The translations under genes and the position numbers were made by a program. The notes below the pieces were generated by a model. That model saw only the letters and a program-made list of their open reading frames with translations, searched no databases and was not told the origin of the DNA. Below are positions 47,141 to 62,100 of a DNA stretch of 64,000 nucleotides, in pieces. This DNA comes from Mesorhabditis belari (Eukaryota; Nematoda; Chromadorea; Rhabditida; Rhabditidae): NCBI GenBank assembly GCA_958450365.1, contig CAUEEP010000923.1, positions 186,001 to 250,000 of the forward strand, written 5' to 3'. Position 1 is the stretch's first letter. Every line of letters starts with the position of its first letter.

Positions 47141-47169
47141 TTTCCGATTGCAGTGGCGTTGCGCGAAAG
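47141..47169 (+). promoter_or_regulatory. Probable trans-splice acceptor and leader of the cyclin gene
   Basis: TTTCCGATTGCAG ends at 47153, 16 bp before the start codon, the usual spacing of a nematode spliced-leader site. Confidence 0.6.
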
Positions 47170-50100
47170 ATGGCGTTGCGCGAAGTGTTTGGGCAGACGT
47201 CGAGCTCATCCTCTTCATCGCATCCACGCTATCACTCATTCTCGATCACCACATCTCCATCAAATCTCTCATCATCCTATTCCTCGACTTCATCAAACGA
47301 TTCGTGGGAGTTGTCAATTGGGAATCTCGGTGTGCACGACTATCACTTCACCCAAGTCACTGATCGTCTTACATCGACTCTCAGGTTGAGAAAAAAGCTA
47401 TAAATAGATTATAATTTAATCTACATCTCATATCTATTTACCTATCTACAATAGTTTAAATATTCTTTTAAAACATAAAATCATATAGCCAGGCAAGTCA
47501 TCTTTCCAGCACAAGGCTTTACTCTAGTCTCTTAGTTCTCTTCTTAGTCTTATCTATTCCATTTGTACTTTACTGTACACTTTACAGTCTGGTAGTAACT
47601 CTAAGACATAATTATGCATATAAATTACATAATTATATGCAAATTTTTCTAATTCTTATGCTTTAGATGCGCCGAGATGCTCTCCGATTCCCCGTCGACG
47701 TCCTCGGAGAACGCGGCTCAGGTAAATTAGACTGTACACTGCAAATTTGCATCTCTATTTTACAAAATACAATCCAAAATACAATAGTACTTATCTGCTA
47801 GTTATTTACATATCTAGATAATTCTACATAGAAGAATTTAGCTATTCAACCCGAATGGTCAACGCCGTCGCTCGGCGCGCGGCGTTCTCCAACCCGTTCA
47901 GCCACCACCGGAGCCCATTGCTCGACCGCTTTGCCAGGTAAATTTTCGAATTAAAGTTTTAAAGAATATATCTAGTTTAGTTTTCTTTATCTAATTCTAA
48001 TTCTAATTCTAATTCTAATCTCAATCCAATCGTACGATCATTTTTCAAAAAAAACATCCCGGCTTCGGTTTTGAAAAGTTTGCTCGGCAAGGGTTTTTCT
48101 ACTTTTCAAACCTTTCCTCGGAACCAAAAAGACAAAAAAAAACACAAGAAAAACACAAGAAAAACGTAAGAAAATCGTTTATAAAAAGAGTTTTCTCATT
48201 TTTCTTTCTTTCTTTTTTTTTCTGTTTTCGATGTTTCGCTTACGCGTTTTTACCGATCTCTCGGCAACGATGCCTCAAAGAGATTAAAATGGGGAAAGAG
48301 TGAAGAGAGATTGCAAAAGAGTCTGACATTTATTCTTTGTTTTAGAAAGTATGTAATAATGTTATTGATAAATTATCGAATTTGAAAGTTTTATATAGAG
48401 CTGGATAAATGTTCTTTAGGTTTAAAGATTAGATCTAGATAAAAACTAGAGCTTTAGATTTGGATTAATGAAAATCATTTTTAATTAATGGAAAGGCATT
48501 CTTATCAAAGGTTTTTTTGATGAAAATTTTAGCAGAGTACACAGATATTTACGTTACGCAGCTAGTTCGCTGAATAGTTTTTATTTAGAAAATTTATTTC
48601 CAGGCCAAGCGCCGTTCGTTGGATCAACGCCTGAACACTCCGCAGCATGCGTCGATTCGGACAGCTGTTTTGGATCGCGGCATTCACGGGAACAAGCTCG
48701 GATTTGTGAATCTGCTGAAAGCCGAGGTTTGAGAAAATCAAAGTTATCTATTTTGACAAAATTCTGGATAATTTAGTTATAAAAGTGGTTAGAAGATGTC
48801 ATTATAAATGAAGATATCATTAAAAGAAGAAGTCATTATAAATGAAGTGAAAGAATTGACAAGAAAAAGTAGAGTTCCGGAGAGGGGATCGAACCCCCGA
48901 CCCCTTCCTTTCCTCGAGCTTTCGCTTCAGACCCTCTAACCACTGAGCTATCTGGTACCTGACTAAAGGCAAGAAAAAAGGGGTATAAGAGAGAAGAGAA
49001 GGAAATACTCTGCTCTTCACTCTAATTCATCCAATATCTGTACAAATACAGTTGAAGCCAAGCCAAGCTTGGTGCCAAGCCAAGCCAAGTTATCTGTACT
49101 CAACCAGTCTTCCATCCCCACCTTTCTTGAGCAATGCAATCTTCTTTCCTCATCAAAAAAAACTCACAAAGACTTTCTTCAGTGAACAGATCCGAAAAGG
49201 AATCGCGGCATAATCGCATCTGTTTGCCGGGTGTGGGTTGACCTCCCGATCACCTTCCTTTTACCCTTCAGCCGATCTCTTCACTTATCCAATCTATCAC
49301 CATTTACCGTCTCTTTACCGTATCCCATCCCCCGTCTCTTCAGCTCTCTCAATCTTTTCTTTCTTTGTCCCCATCCTTTCGCGCATTGGCTTTCCTTTCT
49401 ATTCCGCAAAAAAAATCTTGAAAAAGTGCATGGGATTTCCGTAGTTCTAAGAGGTTGTTCTTGTGTTGGATATTGAGTAGGGGAATTGGGGAATTGGGGA
49501 ATTGGTGGTGCCAGGGGTGAAGCACTACAAGAAATTTAGGGAAATGGCATGAGAATGTTGTGTGAAGGCGTATCTAAACTTTCAAAGTTGTACTACTAAA
49601 CGAATATTGTAAGGTCTACTGTATCTAATATAATAGATCTAGTTTCCTGCAAGACTTACTGTATCTTTGTTAGGTTCTAACAGATCCATTGGGTTTAGTT
49701 GTACGACTGGATTAAGGGACAGTGAATTAAACGGATAGAGATCTACTTTATTTAATGTAATAGATTTAATTAGATCTTGAATTCCTCCTAAATCTACAGC
49801 ATTTTCTTATCCGAACAGATCTATTGGATTACTTGTAACATTGGATCAAAGGTTGTTACTGAAAAAGGAGCCTACCGCAGTCCCTTTCTCCACTCGACTC
49901 CTTTCCTTTCCTTTCTTTCCTTTCCTTTCCTTTCCTTTCCTTTCTTTCCTTTCCCTTCCTTTCCTTTCCCTTCCTTTCCTTTCCTCCTATCAAAGACATG
50001 CCCATTTGCATGTTGATGGGGTCGATAGATGTTGGAGAATCCTTACAATCTTTTAAAAAAATCAAAACATCCCCGGGATTTCTTCTTTCCTTTGATTTCA

Positions 50101-53100
50101 GTCTTGGATAACCTTGATTTGGACACAAAGGACCTATCGGGGTCAGCGGTCAGTTTTACCGCACTTTGCACCAAAATTGCAAAGGAAAATATTAAGACAA
50201 ATATCTATTCGAGTACAAAAAACACTTTTTTACATACATTACACTTTTAAAGTAGACTTTTAAGACAAGAAATTATCCTGGAGAAGCCTGAAATTTGATT
50301 AAAACTAAAACTAGAAGTTGCTAGGCTAAACTTTAAGATACAGGATCAACTATTGTAAGACAAGATTTCGGTAGGATTACTGTAGAATTCATACAGTAAT
50401 CTACTTTACTCTAGTAATCTATTTTTCTCTTCTAGGAGGACACTGGCGTTAACTCGCACTATTTCGAGGCGATTCAGGACGAGCTCGAGGTGAAGCACCG
50501 AGAACAGGCAGTCGATTGGCTGTTTGACGTGAGCAAGGATGTAAGTAGATTATTTGAATATTATTTATCTATTTTATCTTGATTTTTCAGTGTCACGCTG
50601 ACCCAGGAGTGCTCCCGTTGGCCGTTTCGCTGATGGATCGTTTCCTGTCGATTCAGCAAATCTACAAGAAAGATATCCAGGCGCTAGCTGGCACGTGTTT
50701 CTTCATCGCTAGCAAGATGAAGGTTAGTTATTTGTTCTTTTGATAAAGTATAAGATATAAGTACCACAGTAACGGGCAAGACAATAGTCCATACCCATGA
50801 CAAAAGCTTTTGGCCTAGCCTGATCCTGTCCTGATTCAAAACCCCGTTGTTTACTCTAGCTAAATTTCTGCACTGTACTCTAGCCACAGTAATTTGTACT
50901 TGACTGTACTGTACTAAAGCTGGAGTACTGTTTATCTTATAGCCAGCTCTAGGTCATGCTCAAGATCTTCTTGGCTAGACTCTAGTCTAGCCAAGAAGAC
51001 CTGGTCATCAAGGCTAGTCCAGTGAAAAAAGCTGGGAGCAAAGCTAATCCCGGAATAAACCAGCTTTAGCTTGCAGAATCAATATCTAGAATACCATATC
51101 TAAGTAACAATATCTAGTTTTTCTCCTCATTAATCTAAACTTCATTTCTAGGAACCCCAACCCTTAAACGCGCGCAAGATGAGCGACTACACGGTCAACA
51201 CAGTGTCCGTTGGAAACATTTTGGTAAGCTAAAGTTGAATGCTCAAGACTCTAGCCTAGCCAAGAAGACCTGGTCATCAAGGCTAGTCCAGTCGTCGATC
51301 CTTGAGGCCGATCGTGCCGGGACTCGAACCCGACACCTCTCGCTTACTGGAAAACGCTCTACCAATGAGCTACTAGCACATTGGTAGAGCGCACATTCCA
51401 TTGCCACCAGCAAAGAGCTTCATTCATCGAATCTTTACAGAGTTGGGAGCTCTTGATCTGTTCCCAATTGGAGTGGGATATCTCTTCACCAACCGGTGTT
51501 GACTTCTTCGATTTCATCTCGGCAAATTATCCAAATTTGTCTATCCTTCGTGGCAGCTACCTCGAGATTCTTCATCGAATGCAGAGATGTATATTTTAAA
51601 CTTATAAACTCAAAGACTCAAAGACTAGCATTTAATAAGCTTACATCTTCAAATGTCCTTGAGAAACTTGAAAAGAAAAGGTTTTCTGAAAATGAACTCG
51701 TTTCTCGTCAATGCCACACAAGTGGTTGTAGAAATTTTGGAAGAAAATCATGGCATTAAAGCCCGATTCTCTTTCCCCATATCTCGGTCATTTATCTGCA
51801 TTTGTGAAAAGAAAAGATGCACTTTTTTGTGAGGGTGAGACTGGGCTTTTTGCTTTTTTTTTCTCGAAAAAGAAAATGTGCTTACCTGAGTGGCACACGA
51901 CTCTTTTTTTTCTAGCTACCTTTAAGGAGTGAAATTTGCCGACACGATCAAGGCAACATTAGTGGGATAGAGGAAATAAAATCAGCTTTAATCTATAATG
52001 AGACAAAATACAGTGGGCTGAAGCTAAAGCTACCTAAAGTTAAAGCTAAAGCTACCTAAAGCTAAAGCTAAAGCTACCTAAAGCTACCTAAAGCTAAAGC
52101 TACCTAAAGCTACCTAAAGCTATCTATTAGCTACTACTAAAGCTACCTAAAGCTACCTAAAGCTAAACCTAAAGCTACCTAAAGCTATCTATTAGCTACT
52201 ACTAAAGCTAGCTAATATTTTAATGAAAACCTAAATAAAATTGTTTCCTAAATAGTGCATACAAGAGTCCAAGAGGCTTATCTCTTTGAGAAGAGATTTT
52301 AAGTGTAATCCTAAAAGTAGAGGTGTTCTTTCTCTAAGAACGTCTCGTTTTTTTTCCTTTTTCATCTCTACCGACTCTTTTCTCTTTAAAGTACAGGTGG
52401 ACGGGTTTTTTTCTTAGTTTTTCTAGTATTGAGGATTGAAAAGGGCACAGTGGGTGGTCGTTTTCATCTCTTTTCCTTTACTTCTTAAAACTTTAGGGAC
52501 TTTTTCAGAAATTTTCTCAAAAACCCAGCTGCTCACCTACTTTTTGAGGAAAAAAAAGCGGACATTGAAGCCAATTTTTTTGGGAGAGAGATTTGGGGAA
52601 GAATCTGGATTGATTGGTTTATGAATGAAATACCGTCTAATAGATAATGAATAGATTCTAATAGAGTCTAATAGATTATAGAAAAGTTGTCTAACCTAAT
52701 AGATATAAGTAGATAATAATAGATAATAGATAATAGATAATAGATCATAGGCAATAATGGATAATAGGCAATAATAGATAATAATAGTAGTTTAATAGAT
52801 AATAATAGTAGTCTAATAGATAATAGTAGCTGTACAAAAGTCAGATCGAATTTGAATGCCAAAATGTGCTTCAGTCTATCCTATCCAATCGGGATTCGAA
52901 TGATTCAAATCATTCAAATCAAATCAAATCATTCAAATCATCCAATCCGTATTCTCTAAATACATCTAAATACTCCTTTTGAATCTATTTTTCCTTATTC
53001 TAAACGTATCGATCCTTGGTAACCTATGTGCGATCATTTTAACCATGCGCAACCATTCGCAAATATTCCCCCAAATTTGCATGACCCTTTTTTCTCGGGT

Positions 53101-56100
53101 TGTGAAAGTGAAAAATTCGTCTTTCTCAAGAAATTGACCCTCAAACGTCGAAAGAAAAAAGAAAAGAAATGATCACACCCCATCAACGATTTTTTGGCGG
53201 TAAAAAGAAGCCTGACCGATGCAGTCGAAAAAGTGGGCCATTTTTAGGGAGCTGAGAATTGGATTCAATGTGAAGTAGAAGAAAAAGAATAAAGGGACAG
53301 ATGGTTTTTCGGTGATTGATAGGTGAAGAGATTAGTGGGGAAAGCGGTAGGGCTATTGTTATTCATTGCTTTATTATTTAGAGTAAAGGTTATCTATAGC
53401 AGCTTGTCTAAAGTAAAGCTTGTCTATAGCAAAGCTTATCTAAAGTAAAGCTTGTCTAAAGTAAAGCTAGTCTAAAGCAAAGCTTATCTAAAGCAGCTTA
53501 TCTATAGCAGCTTATCTAAAGCAAAACTTATCTTTCTAACTCAAGAGCTAGTCAAGCTAAAAGTCTAGATAATGGTTGTTTACTTTGGTGGATTGTAGAT
53601 TGATTGTAGACTTAACTTTTCAGAGCTTAACTTAACTTTTTAGTTTTCTTAGTTGATTATTCAGGTCTGCTTACTCCAATTCTTTTCTGCTTACTCCAAT
53701 TCTTTTCATCTATAAATCGATTAGCGAATAAACAAGTAAAGAAGAAAAAAAAAGAACTTTTCGACTAAGATACACTCTCCATCACCCCAGTGAAAGTCCA
53801 AGCCTTCTTTGTCCCAACTTTGCTTTGCTTCCCCCCAAAAGAAAAGTCACTAGGTCAATCACCTTTTCTTCAACATTTCTTCCAGTACGTTTCCCCAGTT
53901 TCGAAATTCTCTAAATCATTTTCCGAATCAGTGATTCATTTGATCTACAGCAATGAAAACAGGAGGCTCTCAAAAAAAAAAGAAAAATTTGCATTTGAAT
54001 GTAAAGAAAGAGCTTTATGGGTGAAGAAAACCTCAACTTTTAAGAGAAAACAAGAAAAAACGAAAAACGAAAGAAATTTGTAGAAATTTGATTTTGACTT
54101 TTCTTGTAATTCAGCTAGCTCTAGTATCTGTAAGGTTGTTTGTAAGTACTGCAGTAGTTGTATATAGGTGTCAATTGTTTCTATAAGCTGTGATCGTTCA
54201 ATCTTGTAGGAAAAGTACTGTAAATAAGTGTGATAATGCTTTAGAAGTGTTAGATCATTACTATAAAGTCTTAAAAGTCATCTAAGTTACTTATAGTTAC
54301 TTATAATTACTTATAGCTACTTATAGTTACTTATAGTTACTTATAGTTACTTATAGTTACTTATAGTTACTTATAGCTACTTATAGCTACTTATAGTTAC
54401 TTATAGTTACTTATAGTTACTTATAATTACTTATAATTACTTATAAGTTACTTATAAGTTACTTATAAGTAATCTAAGTATAGTATAAGTAGTCTTATAG
54501 TATTCTCCTTGATAAAAATGACTTTATTACAATTGAAAGATGTTTCATTCTTTGTCTCATCTCTCGCAAACATGTGACAACATCTGGTGGCTCCTTTCTG
54601 TTCATTGAGAGAAAAAGCGGCATTGTTTGATCGAAGAAATCCCTTTAAATGAATCCCTTCCGTCTAAATGAAGTCAGGTCAAATCTCTGTTGCATCGAAT
54701 AATTGCTTTGATTCAAAAAAACCCCCATCTAGTACTTGAGTACTCATCGACTTACTTATAGCACATGGTTAGAAATTTGAGAATGACAAAAGAGAGTTCT
54801 TAAAGAAAGAGAGAGATCTCTTTCTTTGATAGCTTTATTTCTTTGAGTAGTTACCGCTTTATGACTACTATAGGACAAGTATATGATCCGGGATGACCTT
54901 TTAAAGACTCTTTGAAAAGAGAGGATGAAGAGTGACCTTGGCAAGGGACAAGCAATGGAATTTACTTTAACTTACTTACTATTAGAGCTCTAGATTACAT
55001 TAACCAAGTGCTGGAGTAAGAAATTTACAATAAAGCATTACAATACTACAATACTATTGCTGATCTTGTACTGCTACTGCTCTAGAACTGCTAAAGGATC
55101 TAGAATTCTCGTATTGACACTCATAAATGATCTGAAGCTGGGATTTGGTGTAACTTGTACTCCATAATAGCTTTACTAGTTGTAGATGTAGCTTTACCAG
55201 TTGTAGATGTAGCTTTGCTAGTTGTAGATGTAGCTTTACCAGTTGTAGATGTAGCTTTACTAGTTGTAGATCTAGCTTTACCAGTTGTAGATGTAGCTTT
55301 ACTAGTTGTAGATCTAGCTTTACCAGTTGTAGATGTAGCTTTACTTCTTGTACCTTTCTGTACAGTATTTCTGTATAGTACTTGAGCACTATAGTGTTAT
55401 AGTAACAGTGATCAGGCACTTTACATAGTAACTCAAGTACTATCGGACACATTTATACTTAGCCTATCCACATGTTCTTTAAAATTCAAATTCCCTTTCC
55501 CCTCAAACCGCAAACCCTTTCTCAACCCTTTTTCTTCAACACAAATCACTCATTTACTTTCAATGCATGCCAAAAAAAAAAAATGGAGGGAAATGTTGGT
55601 GGTGGTGTGAGTGACTAATTACGGGACAAAAACACAGCGGGAGTTTTAAGGGCTGATGGAGAGAAGTGTTATGAGCCAGGAATTGTGAGCACTTATGCAA
55701 ATATGCCTTCATTTTTATAGATAATGGATGTGATGGGCTAATGAATAGGCAAATCTTTGACTGACTTTTTTTACATTTCATGATCTCGGTGACATACAGC
55801 TGTGTGAGCTTTTTGGATAGGTCACAAATTGGGTCACAAATACAGCTAGTACTGACTAGCCGTGATACTTGGTAAGTCTAAAGTGCTTTTTGAAAGATTG
55901 TAGAAAGCCTATGGTCTGCCAGTAAATAGCAATAGAAGCTACGTTAAAATACCGTCATAGTTCTGTACATAGCTGTACATTACTGTAGCTGTAACTGGCT
56001 GTGTAGCTGAGTAGCTGCAACTGCTGTAACTGGCTGTAGCTGTAGTAATGTGTATTCAATTCCAAAATCCGTTATCAGGCATTTCAAATACCAGCTTTTT

Positions 56101-59100
56101 TTTCTCCACCACTCACTCCTTTGTTCTCCTTCCGTAGCGTGGGAAAATAAAACTTTTTACTTCTCAATCGGCTTTTAATCTAAGCGATCATTTGAATCGT
56201 AGTGCCATTTAAGGCCAAGTAATCCTAGTACCATTTATGGCCAAGAAATCCTAGCGCCATTTAAGGCCAAGAAATCCTAGTGCCATTTAAGGCCAAGAAA
56301 TTCTAGTACCATTTAAGGCCAAGAAATCCTAGCGTCATTTAAGGCCAAGAAATCCTAGTACCATTTAAGGCCAAGAAATCCTACTACCATTTATGGCCAA
56401 GAAATCCTAGTCCCATTTAAGACCAAGAAATCCTAGCGTCATTTAAGGCCAAGAAATCCCAAGTGCATTTCAAATCCGATTCATCTTGTGAGCCTCTAAT
56501 TAAAACATAAAAAAAACATAAAATTTGCGGCTTGCTTAAATATGGTAGAAGATAGGAAAGACTGTAATTAGAGGCGCATTCATTCGCGCTCATTACATAT
56601 GATGTGGCTAAGACAGGGTAAGGGCTAAAGACGGCAGCTGTTGCATCGGCCTCCACATGCCGACACTCCTTCCCCTACACCTTAGGTCTTCTCTTTTTTT
56701 CTTCTTTGAATTTGAATTGAGTCCATACTTTGATGGGCAGAGTCAATCAGATGAATACGGTAATGGGGGAAAAGCTTCAGCTTGAGCATAGGGATCTTCT
56801 ACATTTCTCTATTTCTCGTAATGCTTTAGGAATACTGTAGCTAGGGTCATACTGTAGCTAGAATCATACTGTAGCTAGATAAAGTCAGACTACAGTAGCC
56901 AGCCTACAGGAGACAGACTACAATAGACAGTCTATAGTCGACAGTAGACAGTATACAGTAGACAGCCTACAATAGACAGTCGACAGTAGACAGCCTATAG
57001 TAGACACTCTACAATAGACAGTCTACAGTAGACAGTCAGCTAATAGGTACGGTAGATGAAAGTACGGTCATGTACAAGACTGGCGTTACAGTACAGACTA
57101 CAGTAATCAGTACAATAGTACAGTCCTTTCAAGTCTAAGCCTAAGCCTGGTTAGATTATTTAGCCAATTCACATTTGAAACTACTGTAGTAGAAAGTTTT
57201 AAGACAGTTGTAAGCTTTAACAACTTTCCTAACAAATCTAATACTAAACCAAACATTTCTAACAGTTCTAATCTAACAATTCAAACTTTAACTAATAGTA
57301 CATAGTACATAGTCTTGCTAATAGTACAATGAATGACTAAGCTCTAGGTGATTCTTGAAATTTCTTTGAAAGCAGATCAAAATCTTTTTTTAAAAAATAT
57401 TTCGACCTTACAAAAAGAGGATCTAGAGGTCACTGAAATCATTACTCGTCAAGTTACAGTAATCCCTTCATCATGAAGAATTTCGCGCCTTGTTTCAATG
57501 GAATTAGGTGTGAAAAGCGCGAAAAAATGACTCCTCAGATATTTTCTAGAAAAAGAAAGAAAGTAAAAGAAAGAAAAAGAAAGAAAGAAAAAGAAAGTAA
57601 AAGAGAAGTTTTGCCAAGGTGTTTTTGAGCGAAAAAAACGATCTTATCGCATTTTTCTTTGAAGAAAATCGAATTTTTCATTTCCAAACTAACGAGGCGA
57701 CGCCTGGAAATAGACACATTAAAGGGATAAAGTTTTAAGGCAACAATTTAGTGTTTAATGGTTGATCTAAAGCATACTAAATCCAGCATACTAAATGCTA
57801 AAACTAGTTTAGCATATAATAAAGTTTTATCTTTAGATTTACCTTCTCTTTTAGATGAAAATCAAGCTCTTTGCCTTTGCCTTTGCCTTTGCATACAAAA
57901 ATCAACATCTTTTTATCTCTTTTCAAATCCAGTTCACCAAATCATTCAAAATTTCAATCCTTTTTGAGTCTTCAGTCTTGAGTCTTGAGTCTTTAGTCTT
58001 TTCAATTTACTTATCCAAGTATTGAGTAAATAAGTAACTTCAAATATCATGCCATCGGCAATCCCTTTGCGTAACGCTAAGCAAATAAAAGAACTCAAGT
58101 TGATTACCACTTGAGGATCCGATTACTAGGCTTTTTTTTTTGAATAGAAATTCAAAAAGCGGTACTTTATAAGTTCTTTGAGTTGAACAAAGGGACGCTC
58201 ATTGTTTGAAGTGTTATGAAAGAGGCCACAGATTGCGCCAATGGCAACTGTTTGGGGGGAAAGGAGAGCTTCGAGACACCGCAAAAGGACAAAGATGACA
58301 AATGTGATGATTGATGAATAAAAAGGATTTCAAAATTTTAACCCACAGTACTTGCGATAGTTGGGGAATTGATTTAGATTGATTTGGATTGCTTTAGATT
58401 GCTTTAGATTGCTTTAGATTGCTTTAGCTGCCCGTAGGTGTACTGTGCCACTTTCTTTCATATGCAAATGTATTTTTGACTAACTTTAAGTACACAGTAC
58501 AACTTTAAGTACAAGTTTATGGATGTTTAAAGAATTTACATTGATGCAAAGTGAGTTTAGAATTATCTAAGACTTTACCTTTGCACTTATTGTAGAGTTT
58601 GATTGATTCAAAGATTGATTTTATATTTAAACCATTAATCTCCTTCCCAAACAATAGGGTTTTCTGTAATCGGATATCAGAGATTCCCATAGATTGCCTA
58701 GATCCCAGAGATTGATTTGTAGAAAAGGAAAGATATCACTCTGGCATAAACACACGAAACAGACACCCACTCAATCTTCGGGGGGAGAAGCTGAAAGAGA
58801 GCTGAGAGGAGAGAGCAGGTGATTTGTGTGACTTCAACAATATGGCCTTTAACTTGTCTTTAACAATATGGCCTAAATATCCCATTGTCATTTAAAGAAC
58901 ATATTGTTTTTTTTTTGAAGGAAACTGTAGGCATTCATTCAACACTCAAGAATCAAATATTCTTTTTTCTTTTCTGGAAAAATCTTTGCCGGCTATGAAG
59001 AGCCAAATCTAGGATACGGATCGGAAAACAGACACGCGACAGATTTCCTTCGATCTCAGGCAGATTTACGAGCTCCACTTTGAGGCAAAACATCTTGAGA

Positions 59101-62100
59101 ATAGGAAAATAATAAGACAAAATATTTAGTATAAGAGGGGATATTTAGCTCTAGATATTTAGCACTTTTAGCTCTTAGCAATAGCTCTTTTAGCTATTAA
59201 CAATAGCTCTTTTAACTTCTCACAATCAAACCGTTAACCAGATCTTCCAGATCTTGTAATACACATCTAGATCGTTAGATTTGATCTAGATCCAATACAA
59301 TATTTATCTAGATAATACATATCCTGATATTCCAGTGGCTCCCTTAGCTTCTCATTGCTTCAAATCCAAGCATTCACTTGTAACAACTGCCACACCAATA
59401 TATCCTCAAACAAGTCACTGAAACACATGTTGTTTAGCTTCGAGTGTGGTCTATAGGAAAATTCTTCAGTGAAACGAGTAAAACAAGGTTATCTTCAAGC
59501 TAATCGCCATTGCCAGCCGGAAAGAAATGACAAAAAAAAACACTTGAATGGCGTTTGAAATGAGCCCTCCATATGTTGTCTCCAGAAATCTGGTTGCCTA
59601 CCTCTTTTCCCTATAAAAACTCTTCTTTCACTTCTTTCACTTCTTTCAAATACTGTGCATGAGTTCTCCTAGTAAAAGAGCTAAAAAAACGTAGATAAAA
59701 AGATTCATAAAAAACGCGCACAAAGACGAGGGAGGGACACACATTTGTCTTTCTCATTTGGCAAGAGTTTTTTTTTTATTTTTGCGGGGATACGAGAAGG
59801 ATTGAAAACTTTTGGAAAGGGGTGGGTAGGGATGGGATGGACTAGGATGGGTAGGGATGGATAGGACTAGGATGGGATGGGTAGGACTAGGATGAGCAGG
59901 GTAAACCCCAGGCTCGGGCATCTGCCAACCCTGAGATCCCCCGCTGAGATCTCTCAAATCTTTCACTCATTTGAGGGATAAGGTTGGGTTTAGAAATGGA
60001 ATCGAAAAGGAAACTAGACAATTGTATAGTCTAAGAGTTGGCTAATGTTTTAATCTCCAGGCTCTATTCCAGAGTTAGACCTGACTAGCTTATCAGCTCC
60101 ACTAGGTATTCAGTTATTCAATTGACTACTTTACACTTTACACTTTAGTTTACAGTTTACACTACTAGGTTTTACAGTATTAGACTATATTCTAGGTGTT
60201 TAGAAAAGTTTTTCATCCAGTTCTAGCTATAAGAATTATCTAATCTTGCATTGCTTTGCTTGGAATTGTTCAACGATTCCAGATCTTGATCTCATCCAAT
60301 CTAAGAATTGTTCCAGATCCAAAAGAACTTGTTTATTGTTAGATTTAGAATTATGATAGTTCTTGATCAGTTCTATTAAAGTTCTTGATGTTAAAACAGT
60401 CTTGATCTAATCCAAAGAAAACCAAAAGCCTCAGAAAATACTTACACTTTCCAGATCCTGAAATTCTAAACTAGTTGCAAGCTTTGCGAGCATCATTCCA
60501 CAATATCCAAGCACTGTTTCAAGCATTATTCAACCATTCAAGTACCCAGCTCTGTTACTTGATCTGTTACTCTGCAACGATAACGATAATTGACGATTAC
60601 ACCAATCTGCTCCAGTCACTTCTGACCTGATTGCCTCAATTATCGATCAGAGATCGGGGATAATTGTGTGAATTATTTGAAACGTGGCCTGAAGGGGTGA
60701 TGGAGGGAAGAAAATGGCGCAATGACAAGCCTCTCTTAGACAATGAGGACACGTCACACGCTGTGAATTGAAGGGGAAAGGGGAAGAGAAGAGAAGAGAA
60801 GAGCAAAGAAAAGATTGAGAACAGGGGCACCTGTAAACATCCCCTCAGGTCATTCCTTCACCCATCCATCCATTCCCTTGAGAGGATTTGGGCACCTGGC
60901 GACCCAGTTTCTTGAGATGAAGATTTGGGTACTGTTGCGAGATTGTTTAAATCGGCTTCTCGGGTTCTAAAGGATAAGAATAGTAAGCTAAACACGGCTG
61001 TGAATATGTGAATATGGATTGTACAATGGCTACAAGTTTTCTTTTGCTTGGTGCTATTGCTACAAATTCTACAGTCTGTTAAATCAAAGCTACCCTTCAA
61101 TATAGCTTTCCAAAGCTTCAATATAGCTTTCCAAAGCTTCAATAGCTTTCCAAAGCTTCAATAGCTTTCCAAAGCTTCAATATAGCTTCTCAAAGCTTCA
61201 ATATAGCTTTTCATAGCCTTTCATCTCATTTCAATGAAACAAAAGGAAAATATGTGGATCGCTTGGGTTCCTGTTCTCGATTACGATCTCTAGAATGAAT
61301 CTCTAGGATTCAATTGAAAATGAAAATGAATCCTCACACACACACAAAGCTTTCGAGCTCAATTCTAAATCTCTATTTTACAGCTCACAAATTGGCGATG
61401 TTTGTCCCGTCACTTCAATCGTGTCTCTCACTTCTTCACTCTGCCTCCAATCAACAGTCATCAAAGCTTCTTCAGGATGCTAGACACTGTATCTCCGAGT
61501 TCTTTCAGAATGAATTGGTTTGTGCAACTTTTCAGTTACAGTCTTTCTTTACTCTAAAACTTGAGCACTAAAACTCTGAAATAGCTCATCTAGTACAACT
61601 TTTAAACTGCAGTATTAGGACTAGTGTCTAGAAAGGCCAAACTCAGCCTAGAACTGTCCAGATGAAGTACAATACTTTAATACTTTTAGAGTACGTCTAT
61701 ATATTCTTCTTTAGAATCTTTTGGAGCCGTACTTGGTCGACATTGATATGTATTGTTTGGGGAAAAGACCACGCTATGGGCAACGAGCTCCACCCTCGTC
61801 GTCAGAGGAACGATCATCACCAGAGGTTGTTAATAAACATAATAAACAAAAAGCTACATAGCTACACAGCTACATAGCTACACAGCTACACAGCTACATA
61901 GCTACACAGCTACATAGCTACATAGCTACACAGCTACATAGCTACACAGCTACACAGCTACATAGCTACATAAACAATGAACAAGTGCGAACAATAAGTG
62001 CATTAAGCTGTCCAGAAAGTCTTTCTTTTCGTTTCTTTAGTGCATTATCTATTAAACTGTTCAGAAAGTCGTTTCTTTTCAAATTTCCGTTAAAAAATAA

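Larger units (their letters stand above)
51589..61383. other. Cyclin intron 8, 9.8 kb, filled with minisatellites
   Basis: There is no additional exon that I can support. The DNA consists of AT-rich filler and at least nine tandem arrays, several listed separately, plus TAATAGATAA runs (52670-52830), AAGCTTATCTAAAGT runs (53395-53525), GATTGCTTTA (58375-58430) and GGATGGGTAGG (59817-59895). Confidence 0.6.

Noticed and set aside
47148..47363. Alternative hydrophobic frame (VELILFIASTLSLILD) in cyclin exon 1
   Set aside because: Only the Ser-rich frame starts 16 bp after the splice acceptor and joins exon 2 in phase to give the LxCxE motif.
55054..55452. Open frames with a seven-residue repeat (VVDVALP / LHLQLVK) on both strands
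   Set aside because: A 21-bp minisatellite without stops gives this by chance. It lies inside a cyclin intron and has no start context or family.
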